From Chloroflexota bacterium (GTDB taxonomy: Bacteria > Chloroflexota > Anaerolineae > Anaerolineales > E44-bin32), in the NCBI GenBank assembly GCA_022561385.1, contig JADFRG010000005.1, positions 1 through 64,000 of the forward strand: 64,000 nucleotides of DNA, in the 5' to 3' direction. Under the pieces are notes generated by a model that was given only the letters and a program-made list of their open reading frames with translations, had not been told where the DNA came from and ran no database searches. Both the position numbers and the translations under genes were made by a program. The first letter of the stretch is position 1; the number at the start of each line of letters is the position of its first letter. Shown here one piece after another: positions 34,288-43,708 of this stretch.

Positions 34288-35691
34288 ATGAGACGGAGAC
34301 TCTGGATACCCCTGCTGATCGGCGGAGTCCTTATTGTGGGATTATTCATCGCTCGATCCGGCCCCGAGCCCGAGCTCGCATCGGAACGTACGGCCGTGGT
34401 CGCGACCGGACCGCTTCAAGTGTGGGTCACGGGAACGGGAAAGGTCCAACCCGCTGCACAAGCGGAACTGTCCTTCAAATCCGCGGGCACGCTGGGGGAA
34501 CTTGCGGCTGAGGTGGGACAGGAGGTCAAGGCCGGGCAAATCCTTGCCGCGTTAGATCCGGGCTCACTTGACGCGAGTTTATTGGGAGCGGAGGCGGACC
34601 TTATTGCCGCTCAGCGAGCTCTCCAGGACATTTTGGACGGTCCCACCGAGCAGCAATTCGCGCAGGCCGAGATGGGCCTGGCACAGGCCAGAGATGACCT
34701 CAGAATTGCGGAATACAGGTGGAACAATCAACAGGAAGGCCGGCGCGCGAGTTCTGACACGATCCGTGGGGCGGAAGCGCGTCTGACACTCGCGCAGATT
34801 GAAGTGGATCAAGCCTCGGCGGAATACAATGCGCTTTCCGGCCTGCCTTCCGATAACGCGGCCAAATCGCTGGCGCTTACGAAGCTGGTGGGCGCGCGCG
34901 CGGACCGAGATTCGGCGCTGCGCAATGTCAACTGGTACACGGGCCGCCCCACCGAAATTCAGCAGGCACTGCTGGATTCTGAGCTCGCGGTGGCTCAGGC
35001 TGACTTGCTGCAAACCGAGCAGGACCTGGCGGACCTCAAGGCCGGACCTAAGCCGGAGGACGTCGCCTCCGCCCGGGCCAGTTTGCGCGCGGCCCAGGCC
35101 GTAGTCGATCAAGCGCAGTTGATTTCACCAATCGATGGCACCGTGATGTCCGTGAAGCATGGGATTGGGGATAGCATCGTCCCCGGGGAAGTCGAAATTG
35201 TAGTTGCCGATCTGACCGTACTCCACATCGTCACGAATGTGGATGAACTAGATGTCGCCGATACTGCCATGGGTCAGTTGGTCGAGATTACCTTGGATGC
35301 CCTGCCGAACCTGGTGCTTGAGGGTTCCGTGGCCGGAATCGATCTCGCGCCGAAAGTTGGAACCACCAACACCCAATATCCCGTTCGAGTTGAGCTGGAG
35401 GCCCAGGATATTCTTGCGCGGGTCGGGATGACCGCCGCATTGAGCATTCTCGTCGCCGATAAGCAGGAGGCGGTGCTTGTCCCCAATTGGGCTCTGGGCT
35501 TTGACCCGGAAAAAGGCGAAATCTTCGTCTTTGTAGTGGATGGAGAAAATCGGGAGCGAAGAACGCTGGTGCTTGGGCTGCGGAACGACACCTACAGTGA
35601 GGTGCTTTCTGGGCTAGAGCCCGGGGAAATCCTTAGTGCTTCCATCGAGGATCGACCGCGCGGGAATGGAGGTTTCTTCTTCGGTGGCTGA
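34288..35691 (+). CDS. Efflux pump membrane-fusion adaptor (MacA/HlyD-like)
   Basis: The 467-residue protein has an N-terminal transmembrane helix (about 5-22) and an external part typical of periplasmic adaptors. There is a split lipoyl domain (GKVQPAAQAELSFKSAGTL...GQEVKAGQ and LISPIDGTVMSV), a long helical hairpin rich in Ala/Gln/Glu (about 95-265) and a beta-barrel. It is followed by a MacB-type ATPase and permease with overlapping or near-adjacent frames, so the three form one efflux system. Export of antibiotics, peptides or lipids is possible; the substrate is unknown. Confidence 0.9.
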   Translation: MRRRLWIPLLIGGVLIVGLFIARSGPEPELASERTAVVATGPLQVWVTGTGKVQPAAQAELSFKSAGTLGELAAEVGQEVKAGQILAALDPGSLDASLLGAEADLIAAQRALQDILDGPTEQQFAQAEMGLAQARDDLRIAEYRWNNQQEGRRASSDTIRGAEARLTLAQIEVDQASAEYNALSGLPSDNAAKSLALTKLVGARADRDSALRNVNWYTGRPTEIQQALLDSELAVAQADLLQTEQDLADLKAGPKPEDVASARASLRAAQAVVDQAQLISPIDGTVMSVKHGIGDSIVPGEVEIVVADLTVLHIVTNVDELDVADTAMGQLVEITLDALPNLVLEGSVAGIDLAPKVGTTNTQYPVRVELEAQDILARVGMTAALSILVADKQEAVLVPNWALGFDPEKGEIFVFVVDGENRERRTLVLGLRNDTYSEVLSGLEPGEILSASIEDRPRGNGGFFFGG

Positions 35692-36451
35692 TAGCCAAAA
35701 CGGAGCCGTAATTGCGGTCAAGGACCTTACGCGCACTTATTTGCTCGGGGATGTCGAAGTCAGAGCGCTTCGCGGGGTCTCTTTTGATCTTCGGGCCGGC
35801 GCGCTGCTGACCGTCATGGGACCTTCGGGTTCTGGCAAATCCACCCTCATGAATCTTCTGGGCTGTCTGGACACCCCCGATTCTGGAAGTTATCTTCTCG
35901 AGGGCGAAGATGTGGGCCGGTTAAACGACGACCAATTGGCACGTATCAGAAGCCAGCGTATTGGATTTGTGTTTCAAACTTTCAACCTCCTCGCTCGCAC
36001 CAGTGCACGGGCCAACTGTGAGCTGCCTATGCTTTATGCCGGCGTGCCCATCGACGAGCGCCACGAACGTGCGGAGCGGGCGCTGGAAATGGTCGGGCTT
36101 GCAGATCGGATGGACCACCATCCCAACGAGCTCTCCGGCGGTCAGCAGCAGCGGGTGGCCATCGCGCGGGCGCTGGTCAATGATCCCGCCATAATCTTGG
36201 CCGACGAGCCGACCGGCAATTTGGACAGCAAGTCCGGCATAGAAGTGATCCGAATCCTGCAGGGCCTCAATCGGAATGAAGGGATCACGGTCCTGTTGGT
36301 GAGCCACGATCCTTTTATCGCACGGCACACCGATCGTATCATCCGCCTGCAAGATGGTCGGATCGTGGCCGACGAAAGAGTACCTCACCCTCTGGTAGCC
36401 GGGGAGAGCCAGCGTCCTTCCGAGCTCGACTTGGAAGAGGAAGTCGCCTGA
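35666..36451 (+). CDS. ABC transporter ATP-binding protein (MacB/LolD-like)
   Basis: The ~261-residue ATPase shows Walker A GPSGSGKST, Q-loop VFQTFNLL, signature LSGGQQQRVAIARAL, Walker B IILADEPTGNLD and the His switch VSHD. It belongs to the family that pairs with FtsX-type permeases. The ATG at 35666 overlaps the adaptor gene. A GTG at 35684 with GGAGG 11 bases upstream is an alternative start and would reduce the overlap to eight bases. The permease follows two bases after the stop. Confidence 0.93.
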   Translation: MEVSSSVADSQNGAVIAVKDLTRTYLLGDVEVRALRGVSFDLRAGALLTVMGPSGSGKSTLMNLLGCLDTPDSGSYLLEGEDVGRLNDDQLARIRSQRIGFVFQTFNLLARTSARANCELPMLYAGVPIDERHERAERALEMVGLADRMDHHPNELSGGQQQRVAIARALVNDPAIILADEPTGNLDSKSGIEVIRILQGLNRNEGITVLLVSHDPFIARHTDRIIRLQDGRIVADERVPHPLVAGESQRPSELDLEEEVA

Positions 36452-36453
36452 CC

Positions 36454-37698
36454 ATGGGTATTCTCGAGAGCGCGCAGGTGGCGCTGCGGGCGCTCGCCTC
36501 CAACAAGCTCCGGTCGGCGCTGACAATGCTGGGAATTATTATCGGTGTCGGGGCGGTGGTGACCCTGATGTCGGCCGGCAACGCGGTCCAAGATTTCATA
36601 ACCGATCAGTTCCGGAGCATCGGCTCCAATCTGTTGTTCGTCGCGCCCGGAACGTTCCAGACTCAGCGTGGCCCAGGGTCAGCACCATCGGGGAAGGGAC
36701 TGACCAACGGCGACGCGTACGCCTTGCTCGATCCATTTCTGGCGCCCGATGTGGCGGCCATTGCGCTCGAACTCACTGGCTCGGACGTGGTGAGCAATGG
36801 CGCGGAGGAGGCGTTTTTGTCCATCTCGGGAGTGAGCCCGAACTTTGCGGAATTGAGGAACGCCAAGCTCAGCGCAGGGCGTTTCTTCGATATAGGAGAT
36901 CAGGTGGCCGAATCGCGCGTGGCGGTGATTGGGCCGCTTGTAGTGGACGAACTATTTCCTGAAAACGCGCTTCCTATCGACGGGCAGATCCGTATTGGAG
37001 AGGTAGCATTTCGAGTGATTGGGACCCTCGAATCCAGGGGAGGGTCCGCCTTCTCTAACGATGACAATGTCGTCTATGTCCCTCTCTCGACCGCTCAGAC
37101 CCGCGTATTTCCCTCCCGCGGAAGCCGGGGAGATTTCCAAATCTCCGTAATCTATGTACAGGCGGCCAGTGAGGATCGGGCTGGCGCCGCGGCCGAGCAG
37201 ATCGAGAGGATATTACGCCAGCGACATGAAATCTTGCCCGGTGAGGACGACGATTTCACCGTCATCAGCCAGGCCGAGATCTTGGCCTCCGCAGGGGACG
37301 TCCTGGGGGTCATCACCGTCTTCCTGGGCGCGATCGCCGCCATTTCGCTGCTCGTTGGCGGAATCGGGATCATGAACATCATGCTGGTGTCCGTTACGGA
37401 GCGAACTCGAGAGATTGGGTTGCGCAAGGCGCTCGGCGCACGCAAGCGCGACATCCGCAATCAGTTCCTGATCGAGAGCGTTGTGCTGGCGGTGGTCGGC
37501 GGAACGATCGGGGTGGTGTTGGGGCTGCTGGGAACGTTGGTCATCGGCCTGCTCGCCTCGGATCTAAATCCCACGCTATCTCTGCAGGCAGTAGCACTCG
37601 CTACAGGTTTTTCGGCATTGGTGGGACTCTTCTTCGGAATCTACCCCGCCACGCGTGCCGCGGCGCTGAATCCCATTGATGCGCTTCGGTACGAGTAG
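36454..37698 (+). CDS. ABC transporter permease of the MacB/FtsX type
   Basis: The 414-residue membrane protein has a helix near residues 20-40, a ~230-residue external MacB_PCD domain and three C-terminal helices (about 275-300, 330-355, 370-395). The conserved MLGIIIGVGAVVTL and GGIGIMNIMLVSVTERTREIGLRKALGA (in parts) are present. With the adaptor and the ATPase upstream it forms a tripartite-style exporter. MacB works by a mechanotransmission mechanism in which substrate is pushed out from the external face. Confidence 0.94.
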   Translation: MGILESAQVALRALASNKLRSALTMLGIIIGVGAVVTLMSAGNAVQDFITDQFRSIGSNLLFVAPGTFQTQRGPGSAPSGKGLTNGDAYALLDPFLAPDVAAIALELTGSDVVSNGAEEAFLSISGVSPNFAELRNAKLSAGRFFDIGDQVAESRVAVIGPLVVDELFPENALPIDGQIRIGEVAFRVIGTLESRGGSAFSNDDNVVYVPLSTAQTRVFPSRGSRGDFQISVIYVQAASEDRAGAAAEQIERILRQRHEILPGEDDDFTVISQAEILASAGDVLGVITVFLGAIAAISLLVGGIGIMNIMLVSVTERTREIGLRKALGARKRDIRNQFLIESVVLAVVGGTIGVVLGLLGTLVIGLLASDLNPTLSLQAVALATGFSALVGLFFGIYPATRAAALNPIDALRYE

Positions 37699-37806
37699 TC
37701 CCACGCTAGCACACTCCGCGATCCCCTATTCAATCAATGCTACTGGAGCTTCGATCTCGATCATCTTGGAAAACCTCAAGCCACACGCACTGCTTAATCA
37801 GGAATT

Positions 37807-38262
37807 TTATGCCGCCTGAGCTGCGCCGCGGGCACGGATCAGATCAACCAGATTCCAAATGAGGAAAACCAAGGACACAAATCCGAGGAGCGAGTACTGA
37901 ATGATGGTGTAGACGGCTGACCGAGGATCGATGAAATCCACGCCGAGTTGATTGATCAGTTGTAAGTTGTCGAGGTTGGCGGCTATCGCGGAGGCGGAAA
38001 TTACTAGGAAAACAAGCGGGCCGAAAACTGAGATCATCACCATCAGGCGCGAACCTCGTTCTGGCCGTTGATCGAGTGAACTGACTGCGAAACGGTGAAG
38101 ATATGAATTTGGAAACAGGCCTGCAGCCAGAATAACCGCTAAGATCAGCATGAGGAGTCGCATCACTAAGGCCGTACTAGAAAACGGGTTGAGCGCACTA
38201 AAGCTAAGCAAAATGCCGCCCATTGCGAACACCCAGATCAACGTCCGCCGCGCCACTTTCAA
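37807..38262 (-). CDS. 4-TM membrane protein, paralogue C of a tandem array
   Basis: The ~151-residue protein of unknown function has four predicted transmembrane helices (about 10-26, 30-50, 76-98, 122-142). It shares with the two paralogues upstream the order short basic N-terminus, helix, AAGL.P.SY.H motif (AAGLFPNSYLH), RPERGS, then an FGPL segment, a conserved Asp-containing ...DFIDPR stretch and a C-terminal RARG.AQ tail. The start is uncertain: TTG at 38262 has no good ribosome site, while a GGAGG lies 21 bases before it. This is the most distal and most diverged unit of the array. Confidence 0.65.
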   Translation of the reverse strand: MKVARRTLIWVFAMGGILLSFSALNPFSSTALVMRLLMLILAVILAAGLFPNSYLHRFAVSSLDQRPERGSRLMVMISVFGPLVFLVISASAIAANLDNLQLINQLGVDFIDPRSAVYTIIQYSLLGFVSLVFLIWNLVDLIRARGAAQAA

Positions 38263-38338
38263 GACCCCACTCGTCTGTACCCACCTCCTACGAGAATTCT
38301 GAAATCGGCCACCTTAAATACTCCAAGAATTATCGCTC

Positions 38339-38395
38339 CAATTGTGGCTTGAGGATTCGGCCCGTGTGAGAGGGCTTATTCATGACGATCTGCTC
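38339..38395 (-). pseudogene. Remnant of the uvrA 3' end
   Basis: About 57 bases match the 3' end of the intact uvrA at 40669-40726 at roughly three quarters of positions. Translated, it reads REQIVMNKPSHTGRILKPQL, against [20 protein letters not shown] in UvrA. It lies between the 4-TM units B and C, on the same strand as uvrA. It marks an old duplication end point. Confidence 0.75.
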
Positions 38396-38459
38396 GCGTA
38401 AGCTGTCCCTACGGTGCATGTTGGGGCGCCGGTGCTCTTTTCCGAAAGAGCCTACCGGA

Positions 38460-38927
38460 TCATGTGGCTTGAGCCGAAGACCTCGCCCTAAGTAGATCGA
38501 AGGCATTCCAGACAAATAGTACTAATGCAGCAATTCCGAGAACGCTGAAGTGGACGAAGTTATACCGAACTTCCCGACTATCAATAAAGCTGAGATCTAG
38601 TTCTTGAATCAGTTGCAACATGTAGATCCGATCATAAGCACCGAGAGAAGCCGCTACGCCGATGAATAGCGGGCCTCCGATTGCAATTATGGCAATGAGA
38701 GTGAAGGATCCACGCTCGGGGCGATTGACGAGGGAATCGATAAATTTGTGGATGTAGGAACCGGGTATCAATCCAGCTGCAAGCACCGCAATGGGAACCA
38801 GCGGGATGAGCCTAACGTATAAGCTCGTGTCGCTGTGCGGATTGAACACACCGAACGCCATCGTTACAATGGCGAGAATCGAGATCCCAACCAATAAGCG
38901 TCGGGTCAACCTCGCATAAATATCCAT
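38460..38927 (-). CDS. 4-TM membrane protein, paralogue B of a tandem array
   Basis: The 155-residue protein resembles paralogue A at 39231 along its whole length. Shared elements are NPHSDTSLYVRL, AAGLIPGSYIH, RPERGS, GPLFIGVAA, AYDRIYMLQLIQEL, FIDSREVRYN and a C-terminal RARSSAQAT. Four hydrophobic helices are evident. The ATG has GAGGAAGG upstream. It follows the small protein at 38940 by 12 bases, so the two may be co-expressed. The function is not known to me. Confidence 0.8.
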   Translation of the reverse strand: MDIYARLTRRLLVGISILAIVTMAFGVFNPHSDTSLYVRLIPLVPIAVLAAGLIPGSYIHKFIDSLVNRPERGSFTLIAIIAIGGPLFIGVAASLGAYDRIYMLQLIQELDLSFIDSREVRYNFVHFSVLGIAALVLFVWNAFDLLRARSSAQAT

Positions 38928-38939
38928 AGTCGCCTTCCT

Positions 38940-39143
38940 CTAGGGCTCATTGTAAACTTGGTCCTTGATAGAGCTAAATAGCTCTTCTGCTTCCCGGCTT
39001 GAATTACTTAGGCGGGTGGCAGCATCCGAACGATTGCTAAATCCCTGCAGGCCGGTTGCGATCGAAACCCCGGTGAGTCCCCAAAAAGCGGTCGTGCTCA
39101 AAGCGTCACTGGCCCAATTGGGCGGGATGACTTCAGGAATCAT
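38940..39143 (-). CDS. Small protein matching the C-terminus of the secreted protein at 39715
   Basis: The 67-residue frame has an ATG but no evident ribosome site and no signal peptide. Its last half (NRSDAATRLSNSSREAEELFSSIKDQV, quoted in part) closely matches the tail of the 258-residue protein (DRSDAAKSYRDSGREAEELFGSIKDEV in part). The middle is a short hydrophobic Gly-containing helix. It is best seen as a truncated duplicate that retains the C-terminal module; it may or may not still be expressed. Confidence 0.55.
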   Translation of the reverse strand: MIPEVIPPNWASDALSTTAFWGLTGVSIATGLQGFSNRSDAATRLSNSSREAEELFSSIKDQVYNEP

Positions 39144-39191
39144 GACGATCGTCCGATTTATGAAGTTGGGGTCATTGACTTATTAGCTGTG

Positions 39192-39206
39192 AGATGCGGC
39201 TTGAGG
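39192..39206 (-). pseudogene. Second, very short uvrA-end remnant
   Basis: Fifteen bases (AGATGCGGCTTGAGG on the plus strand) are identical to 40669-40683 at the end of uvrA, where they encode LKPHL. The copy is located between paralogue A and the truncated secreted gene, the same relative place as the longer remnant at 38339. Confidence 0.6.
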
Positions 39207-39230
39207 AACTACTCGCTTGATCCCTTCAAG

Positions 39231-39701
39231 CTAGGTCGTTCGGGCAGAACCCCTCGTTCTTGCCATATCTAATAGGTGGGAGAGGAGGAAAAGCACCGAA
39301 AGGATTCCGATGGCTGCGTACCAGGCCGCGTTGTAGCGAGCCTCCTGGGGATCAAGAAAGGTAAGTTCGAACTCCTCGATCAAATTCGGCAGGACATAGA
39401 TCCGGTCGTAGACACCAAAGGCAGCTACTCCAACGGCCAGTAGCGGGCCAGCAATAGCGGCGATAGAGATGAGCGTCGGGGATCCTAAATTGGGGCGGTC
39501 CAATAGGATATCGATGGCGCGATGGATGTATGAGCCGGGAATCAGCCCGGCGGCGAGCACCGATGCTGCTACGACCATCGCCAGGCGAATAAACAACGAT
39601 GTGTCGCCGTACGGATCGAATATATCTAATGCAAGCAGAGTAATCGCAATGAGGGTGACCCAAATTAGACTGCGCCGCATTAGTCTAGCTTGCAGTTCCA
39701 T
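39231..39701 (-). CDS. 4-TM membrane protein, paralogue A of a tandem array
   Basis: The 156-residue protein has four hydrophobic helices and the array motifs DPYGDTSLFIRL, AAGLIPGSYIH, RPNLGS, GPLLAVGVAAFGVYDRIYVLP, FLDPQEARYN and TRGSARTT. ATG 39701 has a good AGGAGGAG site; an open frame upstream to 39833 lies inside the secreted gene and is not supported. The gene starts 14 bases after the stop of the secreted protein, so they are probably made together. No family known to me fits. Confidence 0.85.
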   Translation of the reverse strand: MELQARLMRRSLIWVTLIAITLLALDIFDPYGDTSLFIRLAMVVAASVLAAGLIPGSYIHRAIDILLDRPNLGSPTLISIAAIAGPLLAVGVAAFGVYDRIYVLPNLIEEFELTFLDPQEARYNAAWYAAIGILSVLFLLSHLLDMARTRGSARTT

Positions 39702-39714
39702 ATTTATTCTCCTC

Positions 39715-40491
39715 CTACTGATTGTTGGTGACCTCGTCCTTAATTGAGCCGAACAGCTCTTCGGCTTCCCGGCCTGAATCTCTGTAGCTCTTGGCAGCAT
39801 CGGATCGATCCTTATTTGCTCGCAATATGCCATTAACTGAGGTTCCCATCAGCGTCCCTCCGTACCCGGCAGCAAGGACACCTGCGGCACAGCCCCATCC
39901 CGTTCCGCCCGCAGCCCAAAAAGTTAATGGTGTGGCGGCGCAACTTGGTATGCCCAAAACTATTCCGCCTAGGGCCGCTGCCGCTCCGCCAACTGTACCG
40001 ACTATTGCGTCACCTAGGGCTGAATCGGCCGTTTGACTGTCCTTGATAGCCTGTGCCCGCTTATCCGCCTGGGTCATGAAAGCGGTGAGGCGAGTTCCCA
40101 CGGAATCATCGTCCGCATCGATAATAATGACTTCGCCGTTCATCCAAATGTGCCACTGACCACCATCTTCGGTTTTGACGAAGTCATAGCCTATCTCCCA
40201 ATCGCCTCCACCCAGCCCGAGCTTTACCTCTTCTCCGTCTTCAGATTCACCTTCCGCAGTAGGTGATGGTTGCGGCTCCAGAGTGTCAATAGGAGTTGCT
40301 TCAGGTGTGACCGTAAAGTTAATCGCCGTGATATTTGGGGTGAAAGTGAACGCTTGCAGCTCGGGCGAATTGCCAGGCGATGCAGCCGCAGGAGCGTACC
40401 CGAAGGTTGCGGCAATGGGTAATGCCAGTATCGCCACCACGGTCAGCACTCGGGCAAACCGTCTTGTAACTCTGCGATCAAGGCGCGTCAT
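39715..40491 (-). CDS. Secreted protein with glycine-rich hydrophobic core, unknown function
   Basis: The 258-residue protein begins with a twin-Arg-containing basic segment and a hydrophobic signal (VLTVVAILALPIAATFGYAPAAA). A Pro/Thr linker and a small domain (GDWEIGYDFVKTEDGGQWHIW in part) follow. Then comes a glycine/alanine-rich hydrophobic stretch (about 165-225; DAIVGTVGGAAAALGGIVLG, GYGGTLMGTSVNG) with two Cys, like a glycine-zipper or membrane-active segment. It ends in the charged REAEELFGSIKDEV module that is duplicated at 38940. It lies between uvrA and a 4-TM gene. No strong ribosome site is visible. Confidence 0.7.
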   Translation of the reverse strand: MTRLDRRVTRRFARVLTVVAILALPIAATFGYAPAAASPGNSPELQAFTFTPNITAINFTVTPEATPIDTLEPQPSPTAEGESEDGEEVKLGLGGGDWEIGYDFVKTEDGGQWHIWMNGEVIIIDADDDSVGTRLTAFMTQADKRAQAIKDSQTADSALGDAIVGTVGGAAAALGGIVLGIPSCAATPLTFWAAGGTGWGCAAGVLAAGYGGTLMGTSVNGILRANKDRSDAAKSYRDSGREAEELFGSIKDEVTNNQ

Positions 40492-40658
40492 ATTTGAAGG
40501 GTCGTAATGTGCTCGTTACGTACATTTGAACGGCGGCTGATACGGAGTGCTGGTCAGCCTCTTGCCAAACAGGCTAGGCCGAATGGACATTTCATTCCGT
40601 GCCTAGTGAACTGTCTATTGAAAGAGAGTAGCACTCTCATTTGGAGGCATCAAGATTC

Positions 40659-43526
40659 CTACGCGTTCAGATGCGGCTTGAGGTACTGCCCTGTGTAAGA
40701 AGCCTTATTCTCGACGATCTGCTCCGGGGTGCCTTCGGCGACCAGGCGTCCGCCGCCATCGCCGCCCTCCGGACCCAGGTCGATGACCCAGTCCGCCACC
40801 TTGATCACATCCGGATGGTGCTCGATGATCAGCACCGTGTTGTCTTGATCCACCAGCCGCTGTAGGACCCCGATGAGTTTATGCACGTCGGCGGCGTGTA
40901 ATCCCACAGAAGGTTCGTCAAGTACATAGAGCGTGTGCCCCGGCCCGCGTTTGGATAACTCACGGGAAAGTTTGACGCGCTGGGCCTCCCCGCCCGAGAG
41001 GGTAGGAGCCGGTTGGCCAATTCTGATGTAGCCCAGGCCCACCTCCTGCAGCGTTCCGAGCTTGCGCTTCATGGCCGGAAAGGCCTCGAAGAATTCGACG
41101 CCTTCGGCCACCGTCATATCCAGAATATCGGCGATAGTTTTGCCTTTGAAGTGGACCTGTAAGGTCTCCCGGTTGAAACGTGCCCCATTGCAGATCTCGC
41201 ATGGGACGTAAACATCCGGCATGAACTGCATCTCAATCCGGAGTTGGCCTTGCCCCTGACAGGCCTCGCAGCGGCCGCCGTGCACGTTGAACGAGAAACG
41301 CCCGGGCTTGTATCCGCGCACCTTAGATTCTGGAAGCTCGGCAAAGAGCTTTCGGATGGGGTCGAACAGGCCGGTGTAGGTAGCGGGATTGGAGCGCGGC
41401 GTTCGGCCGATCGGGCTCTGATCGATGCTGATGACCTTGTCGACTAGTTCGACACCCTCCAATCGATCATATGTGCCCGCCACCTGACGCGAGCCCTGCA
41501 GCTCCCTGGCCAGCGCCTTGTAGAGCACTTCGACCATCAACGTGGACTTGCCCGAACCCGACACACCCGTGATGCAGACGAACTTTCCGAGTGGGATTTC
41601 CACCGTAAGATTATCCAAGTTATTTTCGCGGGCCCCGTAGATCGTTAAACTTCGGCCATTTCCAGTGCGACGAACTTTGGGGGTTTCGATGCGCAGCTTG
41701 CCCGCCAGAAATCTGCCGGTCACAGACCTGGGGTTGCGGGTCACCTTTTCGACGGTTCCTTCCGCCACGATCTCCCCGCCCGCTTCGCCCGCGCCAGGAC
41801 CGAGATCGATCAGCCAATCAGCGGCGCGGATGGTCGCCTCGTCGTGCTCCACAATGAGCACCGAGTTGCCCAAATCCCGCATGCCCTCCAAGGTTCGGAT
41901 CAAACGTTCGTTGTCTCGCGGGTGCAGCCCGATCGACGGTTCATCCAACACGTAGAGCACACCCATCAGTCGAGAGCCAATCTGCGTGGCAAGCCGGATG
42001 CGCTGCGCCTCACCTCCCGACAGCGAGGACGCCGAGCGATCCAATGTCAGATACTCGAGGCCCACGTCAACTAGGAAACCCAGTCGATCGCTGACTTCTT
42101 TCAGCACGCGGTCTGCGATCTTGAATTGCCGTGCATTTAAGGGCCCTGCTTTCTTCCTCAGCTTCTCGACCCACTCTAAGGAACGTGCTACTGGCAGGCC
42201 GGTGATCTCGACGATGTTGACCTCGTCGATGGTGACGGCAAGTGCCTCGGGACGCAGTCGCTTTCCGCCACATGCGGGGCAGGGTCGCTCGGACATGTAC
42301 TCCTGAATCTTGCCGCGAATATACTCCGACTGGGTTTCCTGATAACGCCGCTCCATGTTTCCAATGATTCCCTCGAACGCGGAGCTGAAGGTCGATTTTC
42401 GGCCGTCGCGACTGGAATACCGGATCTGGATTTCCTCATCCTTCGTCCCATACAAGATGAGGTCCAGCTTCTCCTTCGGCAGCTCCGCAACTGGCGCTTC
42501 GAGGTCGATCTTGTAGTGATCCGCAACAGCTTCCGCCATCTGCCAGTAGTAACCCTGCTTATCGCGGGCCTGATTGGGCCACTCCATCGCAACCACCGCA
42601 CCCTCCGCAAGCGAAAGTGATCGATCGGGGATGATTCGCTCCGGATCAATTTCAAGTTTGACCCCCAATCCCTGACACTCCGGGCAAGCGCCATGGGGCG
42701 TGTTGAAGGAGAATGTACGGGGCTCAATTTCGGACAGCGTCGTTCCGTGTACCGGGCACGCCAGGTTTTCTGAATAAGGAATATCAATCTTCGCGGTCAG
42801 ATCGGAAACTGTGAGGGTGGCCTCCCCCCACTGCAGGGCGGTCTCCACAGAGTCGGTGAGGCGGGTGCGAAAGGCATCGTCCGGTTCGGCGGGGATAATC
42901 AACCGGTCCACAACAGCCTCGATCGTGTGATTCTTATAACGGTCGAGTTCGATATCTTCCTCGATCTCCCGAACTATTCCATCGACTCGGGCACGAACGA
43001 AACCTGAGCGTTTCAACTCATCCAGGACCGCCAGGTGGGTCCCTTTGCGACCGCTCACCAGCGGCGCAAGGATCAGGAGCCGAGAACCCTCATTGAGGCC
43101 CTCGATGGCCTCTACGATCTCCTGAGCCGATTGTTGCACGACCTCGCGGCCGCAGATCGGGCAGTGCGGAGTACCGATCCGGGCGAAGAGCAGGCGCAAA
43201 TAGTCATAAACTTCGGTTACCGTTCCGACCGTGGACCGCGGATTATGAGATACGCCGCGCTGATCGATAGAAACCGAGGGAGAGAGCCCCTCGATGTAGT
43301 CCACATCTGGTTTGTCGAGCTGACCCAGGAACTGGCGCGCGTAAGCGGAAAGTGACTCAACATAACGTCGCTGTCCTTCGGCGAAGATAGTATCGAAAGC
43401 CAGCGAGGATTTTCCCGATCCGGAGATCCCTGAGATTACGACCAGCTTATCTCGGGGGATCCGCACGGTCAGGTTCTTGAGGTTGTGCTCTCTTGCACCT
43501 ACGATGACGATCTCGTTTTGAGGCAT
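40659..43526 (-). CDS. uvrA: Excinuclease ABC subunit A
   Basis: The 955-residue protein recognises damaged DNA in nucleotide excision repair. It has two ABC ATPase modules: Walker [10 protein letters not shown] and GVSGSGKST, signatures [12 protein letters not shown] and [12 protein letters not shown], and Walker [14 protein letters not shown] and [12 protein letters not shown]. Zinc modules [13 protein letters not shown] and CEACQG/CEICNG are present; the first zinc finger reads CPVHG...CPEC, with His in place of one Cys, as in some UvrA proteins. Length and order are normal. Its last ~20 codons are the source of the two remnants downstream. A TATAAT box at 43569-43564 (minus) is a likely -10. 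Confidence 0.97.
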   Translation of the reverse strand: MPQNEIVIVGAREHNLKNLTVRIPRDKLVVISGISGSGKSSLAFDTIFAEGQRRYVESLSAYARQFLGQLDKPDVDYIEGLSPSVSIDQRGVSHNPRSTVGTVTEVYDYLRLLFARIGTPHCPICGREVVQQSAQEIVEAIEGLNEGSRLLILAPLVSGRKGTHLAVLDELKRSGFVRARVDGIVREIEEDIELDRYKNHTIEAVVDRLIIPAEPDDAFRTRLTDSVETALQWGEATLTVSDLTAKIDIPYSENLACPVHGTTLSEIEPRTFSFNTPHGACPECQGLGVKLEIDPERIIPDRSLSLAEGAVVAMEWPNQARDKQGYYWQMAEAVADHYKIDLEAPVAELPKEKLDLILYGTKDEEIQIRYSSRDGRKSTFSSAFEGIIGNMERRYQETQSEYIRGKIQEYMSERPCPACGGKRLRPEALAVTIDEVNIVEITGLPVARSLEWVEKLRKKAGPLNARQFKIADRVLKEVSDRLGFLVDVGLEYLTLDRSASSLSGGEAQRIRLATQIGSRLMGVLYVLDEPSIGLHPRDNERLIRTLEGMRDLGNSVLIVEHDEATIRAADWLIDLGPGAGEAGGEIVAEGTVEKVTRNPRSVTGRFLAGKLRIETPKVRRTGNGRSLTIYGARENNLDNLTVEIPLGKFVCITGVSGSGKSTLMVEVLYKALARELQGSRQVAGTYDRLEGVELVDKVISIDQSPIGRTPRSNPATYTGLFDPIRKLFAELPESKVRGYKPGRFSFNVHGGRCEACQGQGQLRIEMQFMPDVYVPCEICNGARFNRETLQVHFKGKTIADILDMTVAEGVEFFEAFPAMKRKLGTLQEVGLGYIRIGQPAPTLSGGEAQRVKLSRELSKRGPGHTLYVLDEPSVGLHAADVHKLIGVLQRLVDQDNTVLIIEHHPDVIKVADWVIDLGPEGGDGGGRLVAEGTPEQIVENKASYTGQYLKPHLNA

Positions 43527-43563
43527 ATGCGTACAACTGTTCTATTGAGGAAGGCAATCCAAG

Positions 43564-43569
43564 ATTATA
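43564..43569 (-). promoter_or_regulatory. Probable -10 box of uvrA
   Basis: A perfect TATAAT on the minus strand lies 38 bases before the uvrA ATG. The -35 region 17 bases upstream (TTCGGG) is poor. No LexA-type palindrome was recognised nearby. Confidence 0.4.
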
Positions 43570-43708
43570 ACAGGGCGGCTTTCGGACCCGAACTGCGGCT
43601 TGTGGTAGCGATGGACCGAGTTGTGTAATGTCATATCGCGGGAACTGAGCTACTTCCCTCGATGGAGCGGTTCGCCGCACCATCGGCACCGTTTCTCACC
43701 AGTCGGGC

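Noticed and set aside
37774-37790. CCTCAAGCC stretch on the plus strand that resembles the uvrA LKPH-coding end
   Set aside because: Only about nine bases match and the orientation is opposite to the two accepted remnants; chance is the simpler explanation.
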